From the NCBI RefSeq assembly GCF_019343195.1, contig NZ_RPHB01000007.1:124001-188000 (forward strand): a stretch of DNA of 64,000 bases, in the 5' to 3' direction. This document shows, one piece after another, positions 35,598 through 46,176 of this stretch; within the stretch, counting starts at the first letter, position 1, and each line of letters starts with the position of its first letter. The notes beneath the pieces were generated by a model. That model had not been told where the DNA came from. It did no database searches and saw only the letters and a list, made by a program, of their open reading frames with translations. This DNA comes from Arthrospiribacter ruber (lineage in GTDB: Bacteria > Bacteroidota > Bacteroidia > Cytophagales > Cyclobacteriaceae). A program made the position numbers and the translations under genes.

Positions 35598-36550
35598 TGC
35601 GTCAAAAAATCCACTTATATATCCTTTATACTCTGATCGGGGTTTTGTTTGTCCTTTTGTTTTTCAAGTCTTCAGAAAACCAGGAAAATACCCTTCATGC
35701 CGAGGAAATCACAGTAGAGTCCAGCAGTGGAGAGCTTATCACCTTTGCCATTCCCGAACCCAAAGTCCGTACTTTTGATCTTCCTGAGGAAATCACTTTT
35801 GCAGGAGAATCTGTTCCTCTGGACATTCCAGATGTTATGGAGCGTTTCGAAAGGGAAATTTATGTAAATGCCTATTGGCAGTCCAACATGATTCTTCTGA
35901 TGAAAAGGGCAAACCGCTACTTACCTACCATTGAGAAAATTCTTAGGGAGCAAGGAGTACACGATGATTTCAAATACCTGGCAATGGCAGAATCAGGATT
36001 AATGAATGTGGTCAGTCCTGCCGGGGCAAGAGGATTTTGGCAGTTTATGCCTGCCACTGCCAAAGAGCACAATCTGGAAGTGAGCGATGAAGTGGATGAA
36101 CGATATCATCTGGAAAAATCCACCCTAGCTACCTGTAAATACCTGAAATCTTCTTTTGCAAAATTCGGCAATTGGACGGCCGTAGCTGCAAGCTATAACA
36201 TGGGCATTACCGGATTTGGGAAAAGACTTCAGGAACAGAGACAGGCCAACTATTATGACCTACTCTTGGTAGACGAAACCAGTAGATATGTTTTCAGGAT
36301 TCTTGCTTTTAAAGAAATCTTTGAAAACCCACTGAAATACGGGTTTGACCTGAAAGAGAGCCAGCTATATCAAACTCCGGTTTACAGGGAGCTGATCGTA
36401 GACAGTGACATTCCAAACCTTGCTCAATGGGCCATACAACATAACAGCAACTATAAAGAGCTCAAGCTTCATAATCCTTGGCTCAGGTCGACCAAGCTTC
36501 CGGTCAGACGTGGAAAAGAGTATGTCATCAAACTTCCGGCGGTGAATTAA
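35597..36550 (+). CDS. Membrane-anchored lytic transglycosylase
   Basis: The 317 aa protein has an N-terminal signal anchor (YILYTLIGVLFVLLFFKS) and an SLT domain at about residues 110-230. The catalytic Glu is in LAMAESGLMN, with PAGARGFWQFMPATAKEHNL and the AVAASYNMGITGF motif following. It should cleave peptidoglycan between MurNAc and GlcNAc in the periplasm. A C-terminal stretch (LAQWAIQHNSNYKELKLHNPWL) resembles a LysM-like peptidoglycan-binding segment. Its ATG overlaps the LOG gene's TAA by one base. Confidence 0.9.
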   Translation: MRQKIHLYILYTLIGVLFVLLFFKSSENQENTLHAEEITVESSSGELITFAIPEPKVRTFDLPEEITFAGESVPLDIPDVMERFEREIYVNAYWQSNMILLMKRANRYLPTIEKILREQGVHDDFKYLAMAESGLMNVVSPAGARGFWQFMPATAKEHNLEVSDEVDERYHLEKSTLATCKYLKSSFAKFGNWTAVAASYNMGITGFGKRLQEQRQANYYDLLLVDETSRYVFRILAFKEIFENPLKYGFDLKESQLYQTPVYRELIVDSDIPNLAQWAIQHNSNYKELKLHNPWLRSTKLPVRRGKEYVIKLPAVN

Positions 36551-36610
36551 TTTATATCCTCTAAAAGTTTCGGCCAATTTCCTTAACTTATAGCCTCTTA
36601 ATTTAAGTTT

Positions 36611-38401
36611 ATGAAAAAAATTTTGTGGGGCTCGTTGATATTTTTGGCCATTTTGGCTTTTGTCCTCAGGGCCGTGCCTTTTTTAATCACACTTTATCTC
36701 AATCAAAATGCCAACCGCATTGTGAGCAACATGATTACCAGAACAGATACATTTGGAAGTCATGAAGTTCATTTTGGAGACATTGTCCTGGATTACAATT
36801 ACAATGGCACTTTTCTCCGCTTAAAAGACATTGAAGTTACACCACCTAATCTCGAAGATGAGGACCATGTCAAAGTAAACCTCCACATAGATGCGCTCAA
36901 CATTACCGGATTCAGTTGGATCACGTTCCTGTTTCAGAATACCATTTCTGTAGATTCTGCCTTTGTTGATAACATCAATGTTATTTCTTCCACTCCTCCC
37001 ATAGATTCTCTGATCAATGGTAACAATGGTGAAGAAAACACCGACTCCGAACCCAACGGACAGTATGACGCCATAAAAGTCGCTCATTTTGAAATCAAGG
37101 ACATGACCGTCAAACTGATGGACAGCTCTAATGATTCTCTTCGGATGTCCATGGTAGATATGGACCTTCAAGCCAAAAACTTCATACTTACCAAAGAAGA
37201 CATCCGTGACAAAAAGGCCCTTTTTGATGTAGAGTCAGTTCACGGGACGATTGAGACCGCGGAGTTTCACTTCGACAAATTCAGGCAATATACCAGAGTA
37301 GAAGATATAGAATTGGACACACAAACCGGAGAAATGCTTTTTGGCTACATTGGTTTATTGAACAAAGAGGGCCGATATGAATATACTGCTCAGTTTGACT
37401 ATGACCAATCATGGTTGGAAATAGACAAAACAAGCATGAAACTCCACGGGGTCAATTTCCATGAATATTTCAGAACAAGTATCCTTGAGGTAGATACCAT
37501 CATCGCCAAGGACATGTACCTGGAAACCTTCAAAGACAAAAGGAAGCCTGAAGACAAAAGCCGAAGGCCTAAAATGATCAATCAAGTACTGGAGGAGTTG
37601 GAACAAAAAGTCCACGTCAACCATCTTTTTCTGGACAATGCCTATATCAAAATCGAAGAGAGACCTGACAATGACGCCCCAAAAGCAGGTCACATTTTCT
37701 TCTCCGAGGTCAATGCCCATGCTACCAACATCAGCAACATTTCCGAACGGTTGGAAGAAAAAAAAGAAATTCTGATCAATGCAGATGGCAAACTTATGGG
37801 AGAAGGCTTGCTGGAGACCAAAATTACCTACTACATGGAAAAGGACTTGCACGACTTCAGGCTTAGTGGCACCCTTCATGACTTTGACATCACCAAAGTC
37901 AATACCATGGTAGAACCGGAAGCCAAAATTGGTCTGAAATCGGGCAAAGTCACCAGACTCGATTTCAATATAGCTGCCAACGATTATGAGGGCAGTGGGG
38001 AATTGATTTTTAGATATGAAGATCTTGAGATTGAAATTCTGAACAGTGATTTTGAAAGTGACAACAACCTTCTGAGAAAACTAGGCGCATTTATAGCCAA
38101 TAAACTCGTCATCAAATCCAACAATCCTGACAAAAGAGGGAATCTTAAAAAAGGAGATGTTTACTTTATGCGGGTACAGCACAAGTCAATGTTCCATTAT
38201 TGGTGGCAGTTATTATTTTCCGGTCTACGGTCTACCCTCACGGGAGAAGAAATCTCCGATATGAGAGAAAAGGCCAAAGCGGAAAGGGCAGGTGAAGAAA
38301 AGTCTGGAGGAATCCTCAATATCTCCTTTGGCAACAAGGACAAGGAGGATAAGCCCAGCCGGAAAGAAAGAAGACAAGCCAGGCGAGCAGAAAAAGAATA
38401 A
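36611..38401 (+). CDS. AsmA/DUF748-like membrane-anchored protein
   Basis: The 596 aa protein has one N-terminal membrane anchor (ILWGSLIFLAILAFVLRAV) and a long beta-rich body built of repeated strand-strand-helix blocks (for example DIVLDYNYNGTFLRLKDIEV and FSEVNAHATNISNISERLEE). The tail is highly charged (KERRQARRAEKE). This is the general pattern of AsmA/DUF748 envelope proteins, which are linked to lipid transport between membranes, but I assign it only by overall pattern. It is preceded by a 60-bp gap after the transglycosylase and followed by uvrA after 97 bp. Confidence 0.6.
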   Translation: MKKILWGSLIFLAILAFVLRAVPFLITLYLNQNANRIVSNMITRTDTFGSHEVHFGDIVLDYNYNGTFLRLKDIEVTPPNLEDEDHVKVNLHIDALNITGFSWITFLFQNTISVDSAFVDNINVISSTPPIDSLINGNNGEENTDSEPNGQYDAIKVAHFEIKDMTVKLMDSSNDSLRMSMVDMDLQAKNFILTKEDIRDKKALFDVESVHGTIETAEFHFDKFRQYTRVEDIELDTQTGEMLFGYIGLLNKEGRYEYTAQFDYDQSWLEIDKTSMKLHGVNFHEYFRTSILEVDTIIAKDMYLETFKDKRKPEDKSRRPKMINQVLEELEQKVHVNHLFLDNAYIKIEERPDNDAPKAGHIFFSEVNAHATNISNISERLEEKKEILINADGKLMGEGLLETKITYYMEKDLHDFRLSGTLHDFDITKVNTMVEPEAKIGLKSGKVTRLDFNIAANDYEGSGELIFRYEDLEIEILNSDFESDNNLLRKLGAFIANKLVIKSNNPDKRGNLKKGDVYFMRVQHKSMFHYWWQLLFSGLRSTLTGEEISDMREKAKAERAGEEKSGGILNISFGNKDKEDKPSRKERRQARRAEKE

Positions 38402-38498
38402 AACCAATAATTAAACCCTTGGACCATGAATTAGGTTTTATGTTTGGAATCACTTCGGATTCCCCATCTTTAATCCGTATTTTTGCGAGCTTAAATCC

Positions 38499-41345
38499 AT
38501 GCATACATCCTCCATGTCAGACCTGTTAATAGAGAAAAAGGAAGAGTTGATTGAAATCTTCGGAGCAAGGGAACACAACCTCAAAAACATTGACCTAGCC
38601 ATACCTCGCAACAAGCTCATTGTCCTTACCGGATTGAGTGGGAGTGGTAAAAGTTCACTTGCCTTTGACACTATCTATGCAGAAGGGCAGAGAAGGTATA
38701 TGGAAAGCTTTTCTGCTTATGCCCGTTCTTTTTTGGGAGGAATGGAAAGACCGGACGTGGATAAGATCAATGGACTTTCACCGGTAATATCCATAGAGCA
38801 AAAAACTACCTCGAAAAATCCAAGATCCACAGTAGGTACTGTCACAGAAATCTATGATTTCATGAGGTTGCTTTTTGCTAGAGCCGGTGTCGCCTACTCC
38901 TATCTCAGTGGTCATAAAATGGTAAGACAGACCGAAGACCAAATTATTGAGCAGCTTTTTGAAAACTTCCGTGATAAGAAACTGTACATCCTAGCTCCTG
39001 TCGTGAAGGGAAGAAAAGGACATTACAGAGAACTTTTTGAACAGATCAGAAAGATGGGCTTTTCCAAGGTCAGGGTGGATGGAGTAGTCATGGAGGTGCA
39101 ACCCAAAATGCAGGTGGACCGGTACAAAATTCATGATATAGAAATTGTTGTGGACAGGATAGTAGCGGATGAGAGTGACCGCTTTCGTATCAGCCAATCC
39201 TTAAAGACCGCGCTTCAACATGGTAAAGGAATCATTATGCTGAGAGATGAGGAAGGGAATATTCATCATTTTTCAAAATACCTCATGGATCCTACCACAG
39301 GACTTTCCTATGATGAACCTGCGCCAAATACCTTTTCATTCAATAGCCCCTATGGTGCCTGCCCGACCTGTAATGGACTTGGGGTCACAGATGAGATTAC
39401 CAAGGAAAGCATCATTCCCGACCCAAGTCTCAGCATCACCAGGGGAGGTATCGCTCCATTGGGAGAATACAGGGATGTGTGGATATTCAAAAAAATAGAA
39501 GCTATCCTCAAACATTACAAATGCAGTATTTCCACACCAATAGCCAAATTACCAGATGAAGTGGTCGACATCCTACTCTATGGTGACAAAGTAGAAGTGG
39601 CGGTGGATTCTGTCAAATATCCGGGAACCAAATGGCACACCACGTTTGAAGGCATAGTCAATTTTCTACAGAAACAACAAGAAGGAGGAACAGAAAAAAT
39701 CCAAGACTGGATAAGTGAATTTACCATTACCAAGACATGCCCTGATTGCGATGGGTTCAGGTTGAAAAAAGAAGCCCTGCATTTCAAGATTGATGACAAG
39801 CACATCGGTCAGTTGGCTGAAATGGACATCACCTCACTGGGGCAATGGTTCGAAAACCTGGAAGAAAGACTGGATGAGCGTCAGAATACCATAGCCAAAG
39901 AAGTCCTTAAGGAAATCAGAAAAAGAATCGGCTTCTTATTGGATATAGGACTAGATTACCTTTCCCTGAACAGGCCTCTGAGAACCCTTTCCGGGGGTGA
40001 GGCCCAGCGAATCCGCTTGGCTACGCAGATAGGTACCCAATTGGTAGGGGTGCTGTATATTCTGGATGAACCTAGTATTGGACTGCATCAAAGAGACAAT
40101 GTCAAGTTGATCAAAGCTTTGCAGGATCTTAGAGACCTGGGGAATACAGTAATCGTCGTAGAGCATGACAAAGACATGATGTTGGCAGCTGATTTTGTCA
40201 TAGACATTGGTCCGGGAGCGGGTAGACATGGAGGGCAGATAGTGGCTGCGGGAACACCCAAGGAAATTTTGGATAAGGACAGCCTCACCGCAAAATACCT
40301 CAAGGGAACTGTCAACATACCTGTACCTGAAAAAAGGAGAAAAGGAAGCGGGGAAAGTCTTATCCTCAAAGGAGCAAGTGGCAATAATCTCAAAAATGTA
40401 AATTTAAAACTACCTTTGGGCCAGATGATCTGCGTGACGGGGGTATCGGGATCAGGCAAAAGCTCACTGATCCATGAGACCTTATACCCTTTGCTCAACC
40501 AGCATTTTTACAAATCAAAAAAGGAACCTCTTCCCTACAAAGGTATTGATGGACTTCAGCATCTTGACAAGGTCATTGAAGTGGATCAGTCCCCGATAGG
40601 CCGAACTCCCCGGTCCAATCCTGCCACCTATACCGGTGTATTTACAGACATCAGGGCATTGTTTACCGAACTCCCAGAAGCCAAGATTAGAGGCTACAAG
40701 CCGGGAAGGTTCAGTTTCAATGTGAAAGGTGGAAGATGCGAAGACTGTGAAGGAGCTGGAATGAAGCTTATAGAAATGGATTTCCTTCCTGATGTGCATA
40801 TTCCATGCGAGACCTGTAAAGGCAAGCGGTACAACAGGGAAACCCTGGAGGTAAGGTTTAAAGGCAAATCCATTTCCGACGTATTGGACATGACAGTGGA
40901 GCAGGCGGTTGAATTTTTTGAAAACCAGCCAAAAATCCTCAGAAAAATCAAAACCCTCAATGATGTAGGATTGGGCTATATCACTTTGGGACAACACGCC
41001 ACCACACTTTCCGGAGGTGAGGCCCAGCGGGTAAAATTGGCTACAGAACTATCCAAAAAAGATACAGGTAAAACTTTCTATATCTTAGATGAACCTACCA
41101 CGGGACTTCATTTTCAGGATATAGAACATCTACTGCAAGTGCTTAATAAATTGGTAGACAAGGGAAATACTGTATTGATAATTGAGCATAACATGGATAT
41201 CATCAAAGTATCTGATCATATCATTGACCTTGGGCCTGAAGGTGGAGCATTGGGCGGTCAGATTGTAACTGAAGGTAGTCCTGAGAAGGTGGCGACACAT
41301 CCCAAAAGCCATACCGCAAGATTCCTCAAAGAAGAATTGAGTTGA
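38499..41345 (+). CDS. uvrA: Excinuclease ABC subunit A
   Basis: The 948 aa ATPase of nucleotide excision repair is complete. It carries two ABC modules: Walker A motifs [12 protein letters not shown] and [13 protein letters not shown], signatures [12 protein letters not shown] and [12 protein letters not shown], and Walker B regions [10 protein letters not shown] and [10 protein letters not shown]. Cys pairs for zinc appear in [24 protein letters not shown] and CETCKGKR, so all expected fingers are present. The length equals the bacterial norm. UvrB is not in the window. Translation may start at Met1 or Met6. TATTTTTG at 38478-38485 could be a -7 element. Confidence 0.97.
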   Translation: MHTSSMSDLLIEKKEELIEIFGAREHNLKNIDLAIPRNKLIVLTGLSGSGKSSLAFDTIYAEGQRRYMESFSAYARSFLGGMERPDVDKINGLSPVISIEQKTTSKNPRSTVGTVTEIYDFMRLLFARAGVAYSYLSGHKMVRQTEDQIIEQLFENFRDKKLYILAPVVKGRKGHYRELFEQIRKMGFSKVRVDGVVMEVQPKMQVDRYKIHDIEIVVDRIVADESDRFRISQSLKTALQHGKGIIMLRDEEGNIHHFSKYLMDPTTGLSYDEPAPNTFSFNSPYGACPTCNGLGVTDEITKESIIPDPSLSITRGGIAPLGEYRDVWIFKKIEAILKHYKCSISTPIAKLPDEVVDILLYGDKVEVAVDSVKYPGTKWHTTFEGIVNFLQKQQEGGTEKIQDWISEFTITKTCPDCDGFRLKKEALHFKIDDKHIGQLAEMDITSLGQWFENLEERLDERQNTIAKEVLKEIRKRIGFLLDIGLDYLSLNRPLRTLSGGEAQRIRLATQIGTQLVGVLYILDEPSIGLHQRDNVKLIKALQDLRDLGNTVIVVEHDKDMMLAADFVIDIGPGAGRHGGQIVAAGTPKEILDKDSLTAKYLKGTVNIPVPEKRRKGSGESLILKGASGNNLKNVNLKLPLGQMICVTGVSGSGKSSLIHETLYPLLNQHFYKSKKEPLPYKGIDGLQHLDKVIEVDQSPIGRTPRSNPATYTGVFTDIRALFTELPEAKIRGYKPGRFSFNVKGGRCEDCEGAGMKLIEMDFLPDVHIPCETCKGKRYNRETLEVRFKGKSISDVLDMTVEQAVEFFENQPKILRKIKTLNDVGLGYITLGQHATTLSGGEAQRVKLATELSKKDTGKTFYILDEPTTGLHFQDIEHLLQVLNKLVDKGNTVLIIEHNMDIIKVSDHIIDLGPEGGALGGQIVTEGSPEKVATHPKSHTARFLKEELS

Positions 41346-41420
41346 CCACGGTATATAACCCTCCATTGCGGATAAGACTCCCTGCTGTAAAATTTATAGT
41401 GTGCGGATGTTTGGCTTGAC

Positions 41421-41428
41421 TATATTTG
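41421..41428 (+). promoter_or_regulatory. Possible -7 element for the LytS-like gene
   Basis: TATATTTG matches TAnnTTTG, 10 bases before the ATG at 41439, which would give a very short leader. No convincing -33 TTG is at the right spacing. Confidence 0.3.
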
Positions 41429-41438
41429 ATGTCATAAG

Positions 41439-42491
41439 ATGAACAGGATCCGCTTATATTGGAGTTTACAGGTTTTAGGTTGGTCATTTCTGGCCTTGAT
41501 CAATCTTTTCTTTGTCTCTTTGGACAGGGGAATCACTCCTATACAGGTAGGTGCATTTTTTTCACTCTCTGCATTTTATCTGTTTTCTACCCATATTTTG
41601 CGGAATATTATCAAGAAGTATGGTTGGTTCAATCTGACTTTTGGAAGATTATTGTTTTATGCATTCATAGCCGTTTTGGCTTTATCCCTAGCCAATACCA
41701 TCGCCCAGATTATCCTCAATTGGATTTTTGGCACATTGAATCCAGACGAGGATTTCAGGCCTGTGGTGATTGCGGGCAATATATTTGTGAGCTTCATCTT
41801 TTACACTTTGTGGACCATGATGTATTTCCTGTTTCATTTTTTGGACAATTACAATCAGTCTTTGAAGTACCAGGCAAAAATCAATGAAATCCAGCTCAAT
41901 CACCTTAAGAGCCAATTGAACCCCCACTTTATCTTCAATGCGCTGAACAGCGTAAGGGCATTGGTAGATGAAGATCCTACCAAGGCCAAATCTGCCATTA
42001 CTCAATTGTCCAATATCCTGAGATTTTCTCTTATGATGGATAAGAAAAGGACAATCGATTTTGAAAATGAATTCAATACCGTAAAAGACTATCTCAATCT
42101 GGAATCTATACGTTTTGAAGAGCGGCTGGAAATCCGGTACGAAATTGATCCGACAGCCTACGACTACAAGGTCCCTCCCATGATGTTGCAGACTATTGTA
42201 GAAAATGCAATCAAACACGGAATCTCCAACAGGGTAAAAGGAGGATTGATCCAGGTCAAATGTTACGAAGGCTTAGGTGATGGTCTGATCATACAGGTAA
42301 AGAACAGCGGACAGCTGAAAACCAATGCATTAATCAAGAAAAAAGAAGGTGAAGGACATGGGATAAGTAATACCATCCAACGCCTCAAATTGATATATGG
42401 CAATAGATCTTCCTTCAAAATATTCAATTCCGGGAACGATTTTGTCATAACTGAAATAAAAATTCCAAAACAAAACCTTACATTGGGTTAA
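41439..42491 (+). CDS. LytS-type (His_kinase family) membrane sensor kinase
   Basis: The 350 aa protein has four N-terminal membrane helices (residues ~10-140) and a coiled coil. The His_kinase core has LKSQLNPHFIFNALNSV as the phospho-acceptor site, typical of LytS/YehU kinases. The ATPase part follows, with MLQTIVENAIKHGIS as N-box and HGISNTIQRL as G2. There is no extracellular sensor domain. The LytTR regulator begins 14 bp downstream, so this is a standard two-component pair controlling unknown genes. The start is right after a possible -7 element. Confidence 0.9.
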   Translation: MNRIRLYWSLQVLGWSFLALINLFFVSLDRGITPIQVGAFFSLSAFYLFSTHILRNIIKKYGWFNLTFGRLLFYAFIAVLALSLANTIAQIILNWIFGTLNPDEDFRPVVIAGNIFVSFIFYTLWTMMYFLFHFLDNYNQSLKYQAKINEIQLNHLKSQLNPHFIFNALNSVRALVDEDPTKAKSAITQLSNILRFSLMMDKKRTIDFENEFNTVKDYLNLESIRFEERLEIRYEIDPTAYDYKVPPMMLQTIVENAIKHGISNRVKGGLIQVKCYEGLGDGLIIQVKNSGQLKTNALIKKKEGEGHGISNTIQRLKLIYGNRSSFKIFNSGNDFVITEIKIPKQNLTLG

Positions 42492-42505
42492 AATTTGACT
42501 AAAAA

Positions 42506-43243
42506 ATGCGAGCACTTGTAATCGACGATGAAAGATTGGCCAGAAAAGAGCTGATCAACTTACTTTCCCAATTTGACCAGGTAGAAGTGGTCGGCGAAGC
42601 AAACAACGTAGATGATGCCAAAGACAAAATAGAATCCCTCAATCCGGATGTGGTATTTTTGGACATTCAGATGCCCGAAAAAACCGGCTTCGATCTCCTG
42701 GAAGAGCTGGACAATGTCCCCCATGTCATTTTCACTACAGCTTATGATGAATATGCCCTGAAAGCATTTCAGGTAAATGCCCTGGATTATCTCTTAAAGC
42801 CTGTAGAGACCAAAAGACTGGGTGAAGCGATAGAGAGGCTACAAAAGAAGCTATCTGATGCGCAGGAAAGACAGGACAGCGCTCTGGAGTCACAACAAAA
42901 CAAAAAACTTACCCTAAACGACCAGGTTTTTGTAAAAGACGGTGACAGGTGTTGGTTTGTTAAACTCCAGAATGTAAGATTGTTTGAATCTGATGGCAAC
43001 TACATCAAAGTGTATTTTGACAACAACAAACCCATGATACACAAATCACTCAATGCCCTGGACGAAAGACTTGACGAAAAGTCCTTTTTCAGAGCAAGTA
43101 GAAAGCACATCATCAATCTAAGTTGGGTTGAAGCTATCGAGCCGTGGTTCAACGGTGGACTGGTAGTAACGCTCAAAGGCGGTGACAGGATCGAAGTAAG
43201 CCGCAGGCAAGCTGCAAGATTTAAGGATATGATGAGCCTTTAA
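42506..43243 (+). CDS. LytTR response regulator paired with the LytS-like kinase
   Basis: The 245 aa protein has a receiver (residues 1-120: D7/D8, phospho-acceptor in DVVFLDIQMP, Lys in YLLKPVET) and a LytTR DNA-binding domain (about 140-245: RLFESDGNYIKVYFD and RKHIINLSWVEAIEP). The two domains are joined by a Gln-rich coiled linker (KKLSDAQERQDSALESQ). It is 14 bp after its kinase. Such pairs in Bacteroidota regulate a wide range of genes; no target can be read from the window. Confidence 0.93.
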   Translation: MRALVIDDERLARKELINLLSQFDQVEVVGEANNVDDAKDKIESLNPDVVFLDIQMPEKTGFDLLEELDNVPHVIFTTAYDEYALKAFQVNALDYLLKPVETKRLGEAIERLQKKLSDAQERQDSALESQQNKKLTLNDQVFVKDGDRCWFVKLQNVRLFESDGNYIKVYFDNNKPMIHKSLNALDERLDEKSFFRASRKHIINLSWVEAIEPWFNGGLVVTLKGGDRIEVSRRQAARFKDMMSL

Positions 43244-43391
43244 GCGTATTCATACGTATACCACAGCAATAAAATCGCCTGTTTTATTGATTCTCAAAAC
43301 CAAATTTTGTAAATAGAGCTATCTATTGGTTTTGTATCTTAAAAAATCTACTTTATAAAAATTTTAACGCTTAATTTCTCAAGTAAGCACT

Positions 43392-44150
43392 ATGAAAGAG
43401 GAAAGAATTTTAATCGTCGAAGACGATATCAATATTGCTGAAAATATTGAGGAGATTTTGGAGCTTCTAGGATATGTCAATATTGACACAGCCAATTCAG
43501 CCAATCAAGCCATCAAGGTGGTCAAAAAATACCGCCCGGATTTGGTCTTTATGGATATCAAACTCAAAGGAGACAAAGATGGAATTGAATTAGGCGAAAT
43601 CATCAAGCAAATGGTAGATGCTCCATTGGTTTTTGTCACTTCTTACTCGGATCCTACCATCATTGAAAGAGCCAAAAGAATCAATCCCGCCGGCTTTATA
43701 GTAAAGCCATTCAACACCAATGATATCCATGCTATAGTAGAAATAGTCCTGTACAACAAGAGGGCAAAGCCTGCTCCGGTCAGTTCCGCCACTGTAGCGA
43801 ATAAAGATGAAAGTCCTTTCTTGGTGACTGATGCAGTTTTTATCAAGTCTGACAACGCCTATGAGAGAGTCCCTTACAAGGACATCTACTATGTGGAAGC
43901 CAATGGAAATATGGTTACCATTTACTGTAAAGGAAGAAACTTCACCATCAGAAAATCCATGAAGGATATGGAAGAAAAACTCCCTTCCCATTTGTTTTTG
44001 AGGGTTCAGAAATCCTTTATCGTGCAGTTGGCACAGATCGAGAGCTTCAATACCAAAGACATTTCACTCATATCAGGACCGGTAATTCAAGTCGGAAGGC
44101 AGTATTACAATGGCTTCCTGGCCAAGTTGAATACCATCACAGAAAGTTGA
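43392..44150 (+). CDS. Second LytTR response regulator, without an adjoining kinase
   Basis: The 252 aa protein has a receiver (D11/D12, phospho-acceptor in LVFMDIKLKG, Lys in FIVKPFNT) and a LytTR domain (about 150-250: YVEANGNMVTIYCKG and RVQKSFIVQLAQIESF). The receiver resembles those that follow hybrid or GAF/PAS kinases (IKLKGDKDGIELGE). It lies 149 bp after the first LytTR regulator, has its own terminator, and has no kinase of its own, so it may share the upstream one or be an orphan. Confidence 0.92.
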   Translation: MKEERILIVEDDINIAENIEEILELLGYVNIDTANSANQAIKVVKKYRPDLVFMDIKLKGDKDGIELGEIIKQMVDAPLVFVTSYSDPTIIERAKRINPAGFIVKPFNTNDIHAIVEIVLYNKRAKPAPVSSATVANKDESPFLVTDAVFIKSDNAYERVPYKDIYYVEANGNMVTIYCKGRNFTIRKSMKDMEEKLPSHLFLRVQKSFIVQLAQIESFNTKDISLISGPVIQVGRQYYNGFLAKLNTITES

Positions 44151-44156
44151 AAAAAA

Positions 44157-44181
44157 GGCGTGCATAGCACACCTTTTTTTT
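44157..44181 (+). terminator. Intrinsic terminator after the second LytTR gene
   Basis: GGCGTGC (44157-44163) and GCACACC (44167-44173) form a 7-bp stem with one mismatch, preceded by A7 and followed by T8. Confidence 0.8.
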
Positions 44182-44210
44182 GTCAAAAAACCAAACAATC
44201 AACTAAACTG

Positions 44211-44570
44211 TCATATCAAATAGAACTCATGTTTTCCTGAGGACATCATGAAAGTTCCGTTTCTCAATAGCTCCTTGAATTTTCCTTCGATTTCAGATTT
44301 CTCTCCGTAAAACTCTGCCACCACTTCTCCATATTTATTGATAAAAGTAATGGTAGGAAGTGCCTTGATCTGAATATCTTTCAAATCCACTTCCAAGTTC
44401 TTCATCGTTTCGCTGGATTCTCCAAGGGAATCATTTACCACCACTTTGGCAGTCACCGCATCAAAAGTATCCACTTTTGCTTCCGCACTGGCAGACCACA
44501 ATATGGTTATCGCCATCAACAGGCCTAATAAGGCACATACATTTTTCTGAGTTAAAATAGTTGGTTTCAT
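44211..44570 (-). CDS. Small exported protein of unknown function
   Basis: The 119 aa protein has a signal peptide (LLGLLMAITILWSASAEA) and an approximately 85-residue mature part with no Cys. FINKYGEVVAEFYGEKSEIE gives a beta-hairpin-like pattern. I do not recognise the family. The gene is alone between the convergent LytTR terminator and a 260-bp AT-rich spacer. Confidence 0.65.
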   Translation of the reverse strand: MKPTILTQKNVCALLGLLMAITILWSASAEAKVDTFDAVTAKVVVNDSLGESSETMKNLEVDLKDIQIKALPTITFINKYGEVVAEFYGEKSEIEGKFKELLRNGTFMMSSGKHEFYLI

Positions 44571-44829
44571 ATTCGTAAGGTTTATATTACAATTTCAGCT
44601 ATTTCTTTCATACCAAAATCCGCCCCAAATTCTCAACTAATTGATTTACAGCATTTTAACCGCATACAGTTACTGTTAACCTGTTCGGTAATGGACAGAA
44701 GATTTCGCTAAATGATACAAAACATATGATCGAAAAAGTTCCCAAAAAGTTGCATGAAAATGATAAAAAAATTAAAAATTTCGATGGAACACAGAATATT
44801 CCATCGAAAGTTATGAAATATTACCACAT

Positions 44830-46176
44830 CTACAAAAGATCATTCGCTAAATTGGCCAGCTCGGATCTTTCTCCTTTTTCGAGCTTGATATGGGCATACA
44901 AAGGATGGTCTTTGACCCTGTCTATCAGATAAGACAGGCCATTACTCTGCGCATCAAGGTACGGCGTGTCAATCTGGAATATATCTCCGGTAAATATGAT
45001 TTTGGTATTTTCACCAGCTCGGCTTATGATCGTTTTTATTTCGTGGGGAGTAAGGTTTTGTGCTTCATCCACTATAAAGAAGATATTGGACAAGGAACGT
45101 CCACGGATATAGGCAAGCGGCTGTATCACCAACTTTTCCTGATTGACCAATTCTGTGATCTTCTGATATTCTTTATCTGATTCCTTAAATTGGTTTTGGA
45201 TAAACTTTAGGTTGTCCCAAAGGGGCTCCATATAAGGATTCAATTTGGATTTGATATCTCCGGGAAGGTAACCGATATCCTTATTGCTCAAAGGGACAAT
45301 CGGTCTGGCAAGAAAAATCTGCTTGTAGTCTCTCCTTTGCTCTAAGGCTCCTGCCAATGCCAACAAGGTCTTGCCCGTTCCGGCAACACCTTGTACGGAA
45401 ACCAACTTGATTCTAGGATTGAGTATGGCATGCAAGGCAAAAGTCTGTTCGGCATTTTTTGGCTTCACATTATAGGCGAGTTTCTTGTCTACACGCTCCA
45501 TGGTATTTTCTTCCGAATTGTAGTAGGCCAAGACGGAATTCTTATCACTTTTCAGAATGTAGTAAGCGTTTGCTTTCCTTTTTCTAGTGCCAAGTATCAG
45601 TTTTGCTTCTACATGATGCTTTTCGTAGAGTTGATTGATCGCATCCGGATCAACTCCCTCCAGGACGTAGCGACCGGTGTTTTCAAGTTCCGTAATGTTT
45701 TTGATTTTACCTGTCTCATAATCCTCAGCAAATATTTCAAGAGATTTTGCCTTTAGCCTAAGATTGATGTCCTTGCTTACAAGGATCACCTTTCTGTTTT
45801 TCTCAGTTTCTTTGAGGTGAAGGGCTGCATTTAGAATCTTATGATCATTTTTCTCTTCCCCAAAGACAACATTGGCATTTACCTTATTTTCCGGATTCAT
45901 CAGCACCCTGAAATTGCCCTTGGTTTTGCCATTGAGCGGCGTCCAGTTGTGGATCATATTGTCCTTGGACAGTTTATCCAGCAAGCGGATAAACTCCCTC
46001 GCTTCAAAGTTTTTGGTGTCATTACCCTTTTTAAACTGATCGAGCTCTTCCAATACAGTAATAGGGATGACCACATCATGCTCGGCAAAATTCATGATGG
46101 AATTATGTGCATATAAGATTACAGAAGTATCCAGCACAAAAATTTTACGGTCTTTATCGGATTTAGCTCTTGGCAT
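44830..46176 (-). CDS. PhoH-family ATPase with N-terminal PIN domain (PhoH2)
   Basis: The 448 aa protein has a PIN ribonuclease domain at residues ~10-155 (KIFVLDTSVILYAHNS, acidic residues later in VILVSKDINLRLKAK) and a PhoH ATPase domain (about 240-448). Walker A is VQGVAGTGKTLLALAG and Walker B is FFIVDEAQNLTPHEIK. Sensor-like IIFTGDIFQIDTPYLD and GLSYLIDRVKDHP follow. PhoH2 proteins are RNA helicase/ribonucleases. The gene is transcribed alone. Confidence 0.93.
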   Translation of the reverse strand: MPRAKSDKDRKIFVLDTSVILYAHNSIMNFAEHDVVIPITVLEELDQFKKGNDTKNFEAREFIRLLDKLSKDNMIHNWTPLNGKTKGNFRVLMNPENKVNANVVFGEEKNDHKILNAALHLKETEKNRKVILVSKDINLRLKAKSLEIFAEDYETGKIKNITELENTGRYVLEGVDPDAINQLYEKHHVEAKLILGTRKRKANAYYILKSDKNSVLAYYNSEENTMERVDKKLAYNVKPKNAEQTFALHAILNPRIKLVSVQGVAGTGKTLLALAGALEQRRDYKQIFLARPIVPLSNKDIGYLPGDIKSKLNPYMEPLWDNLKFIQNQFKESDKEYQKITELVNQEKLVIQPLAYIRGRSLSNIFFIVDEAQNLTPHEIKTIISRAGENTKIIFTGDIFQIDTPYLDAQSNGLSYLIDRVKDHPLYAHIKLEKGERSELANLANDLL

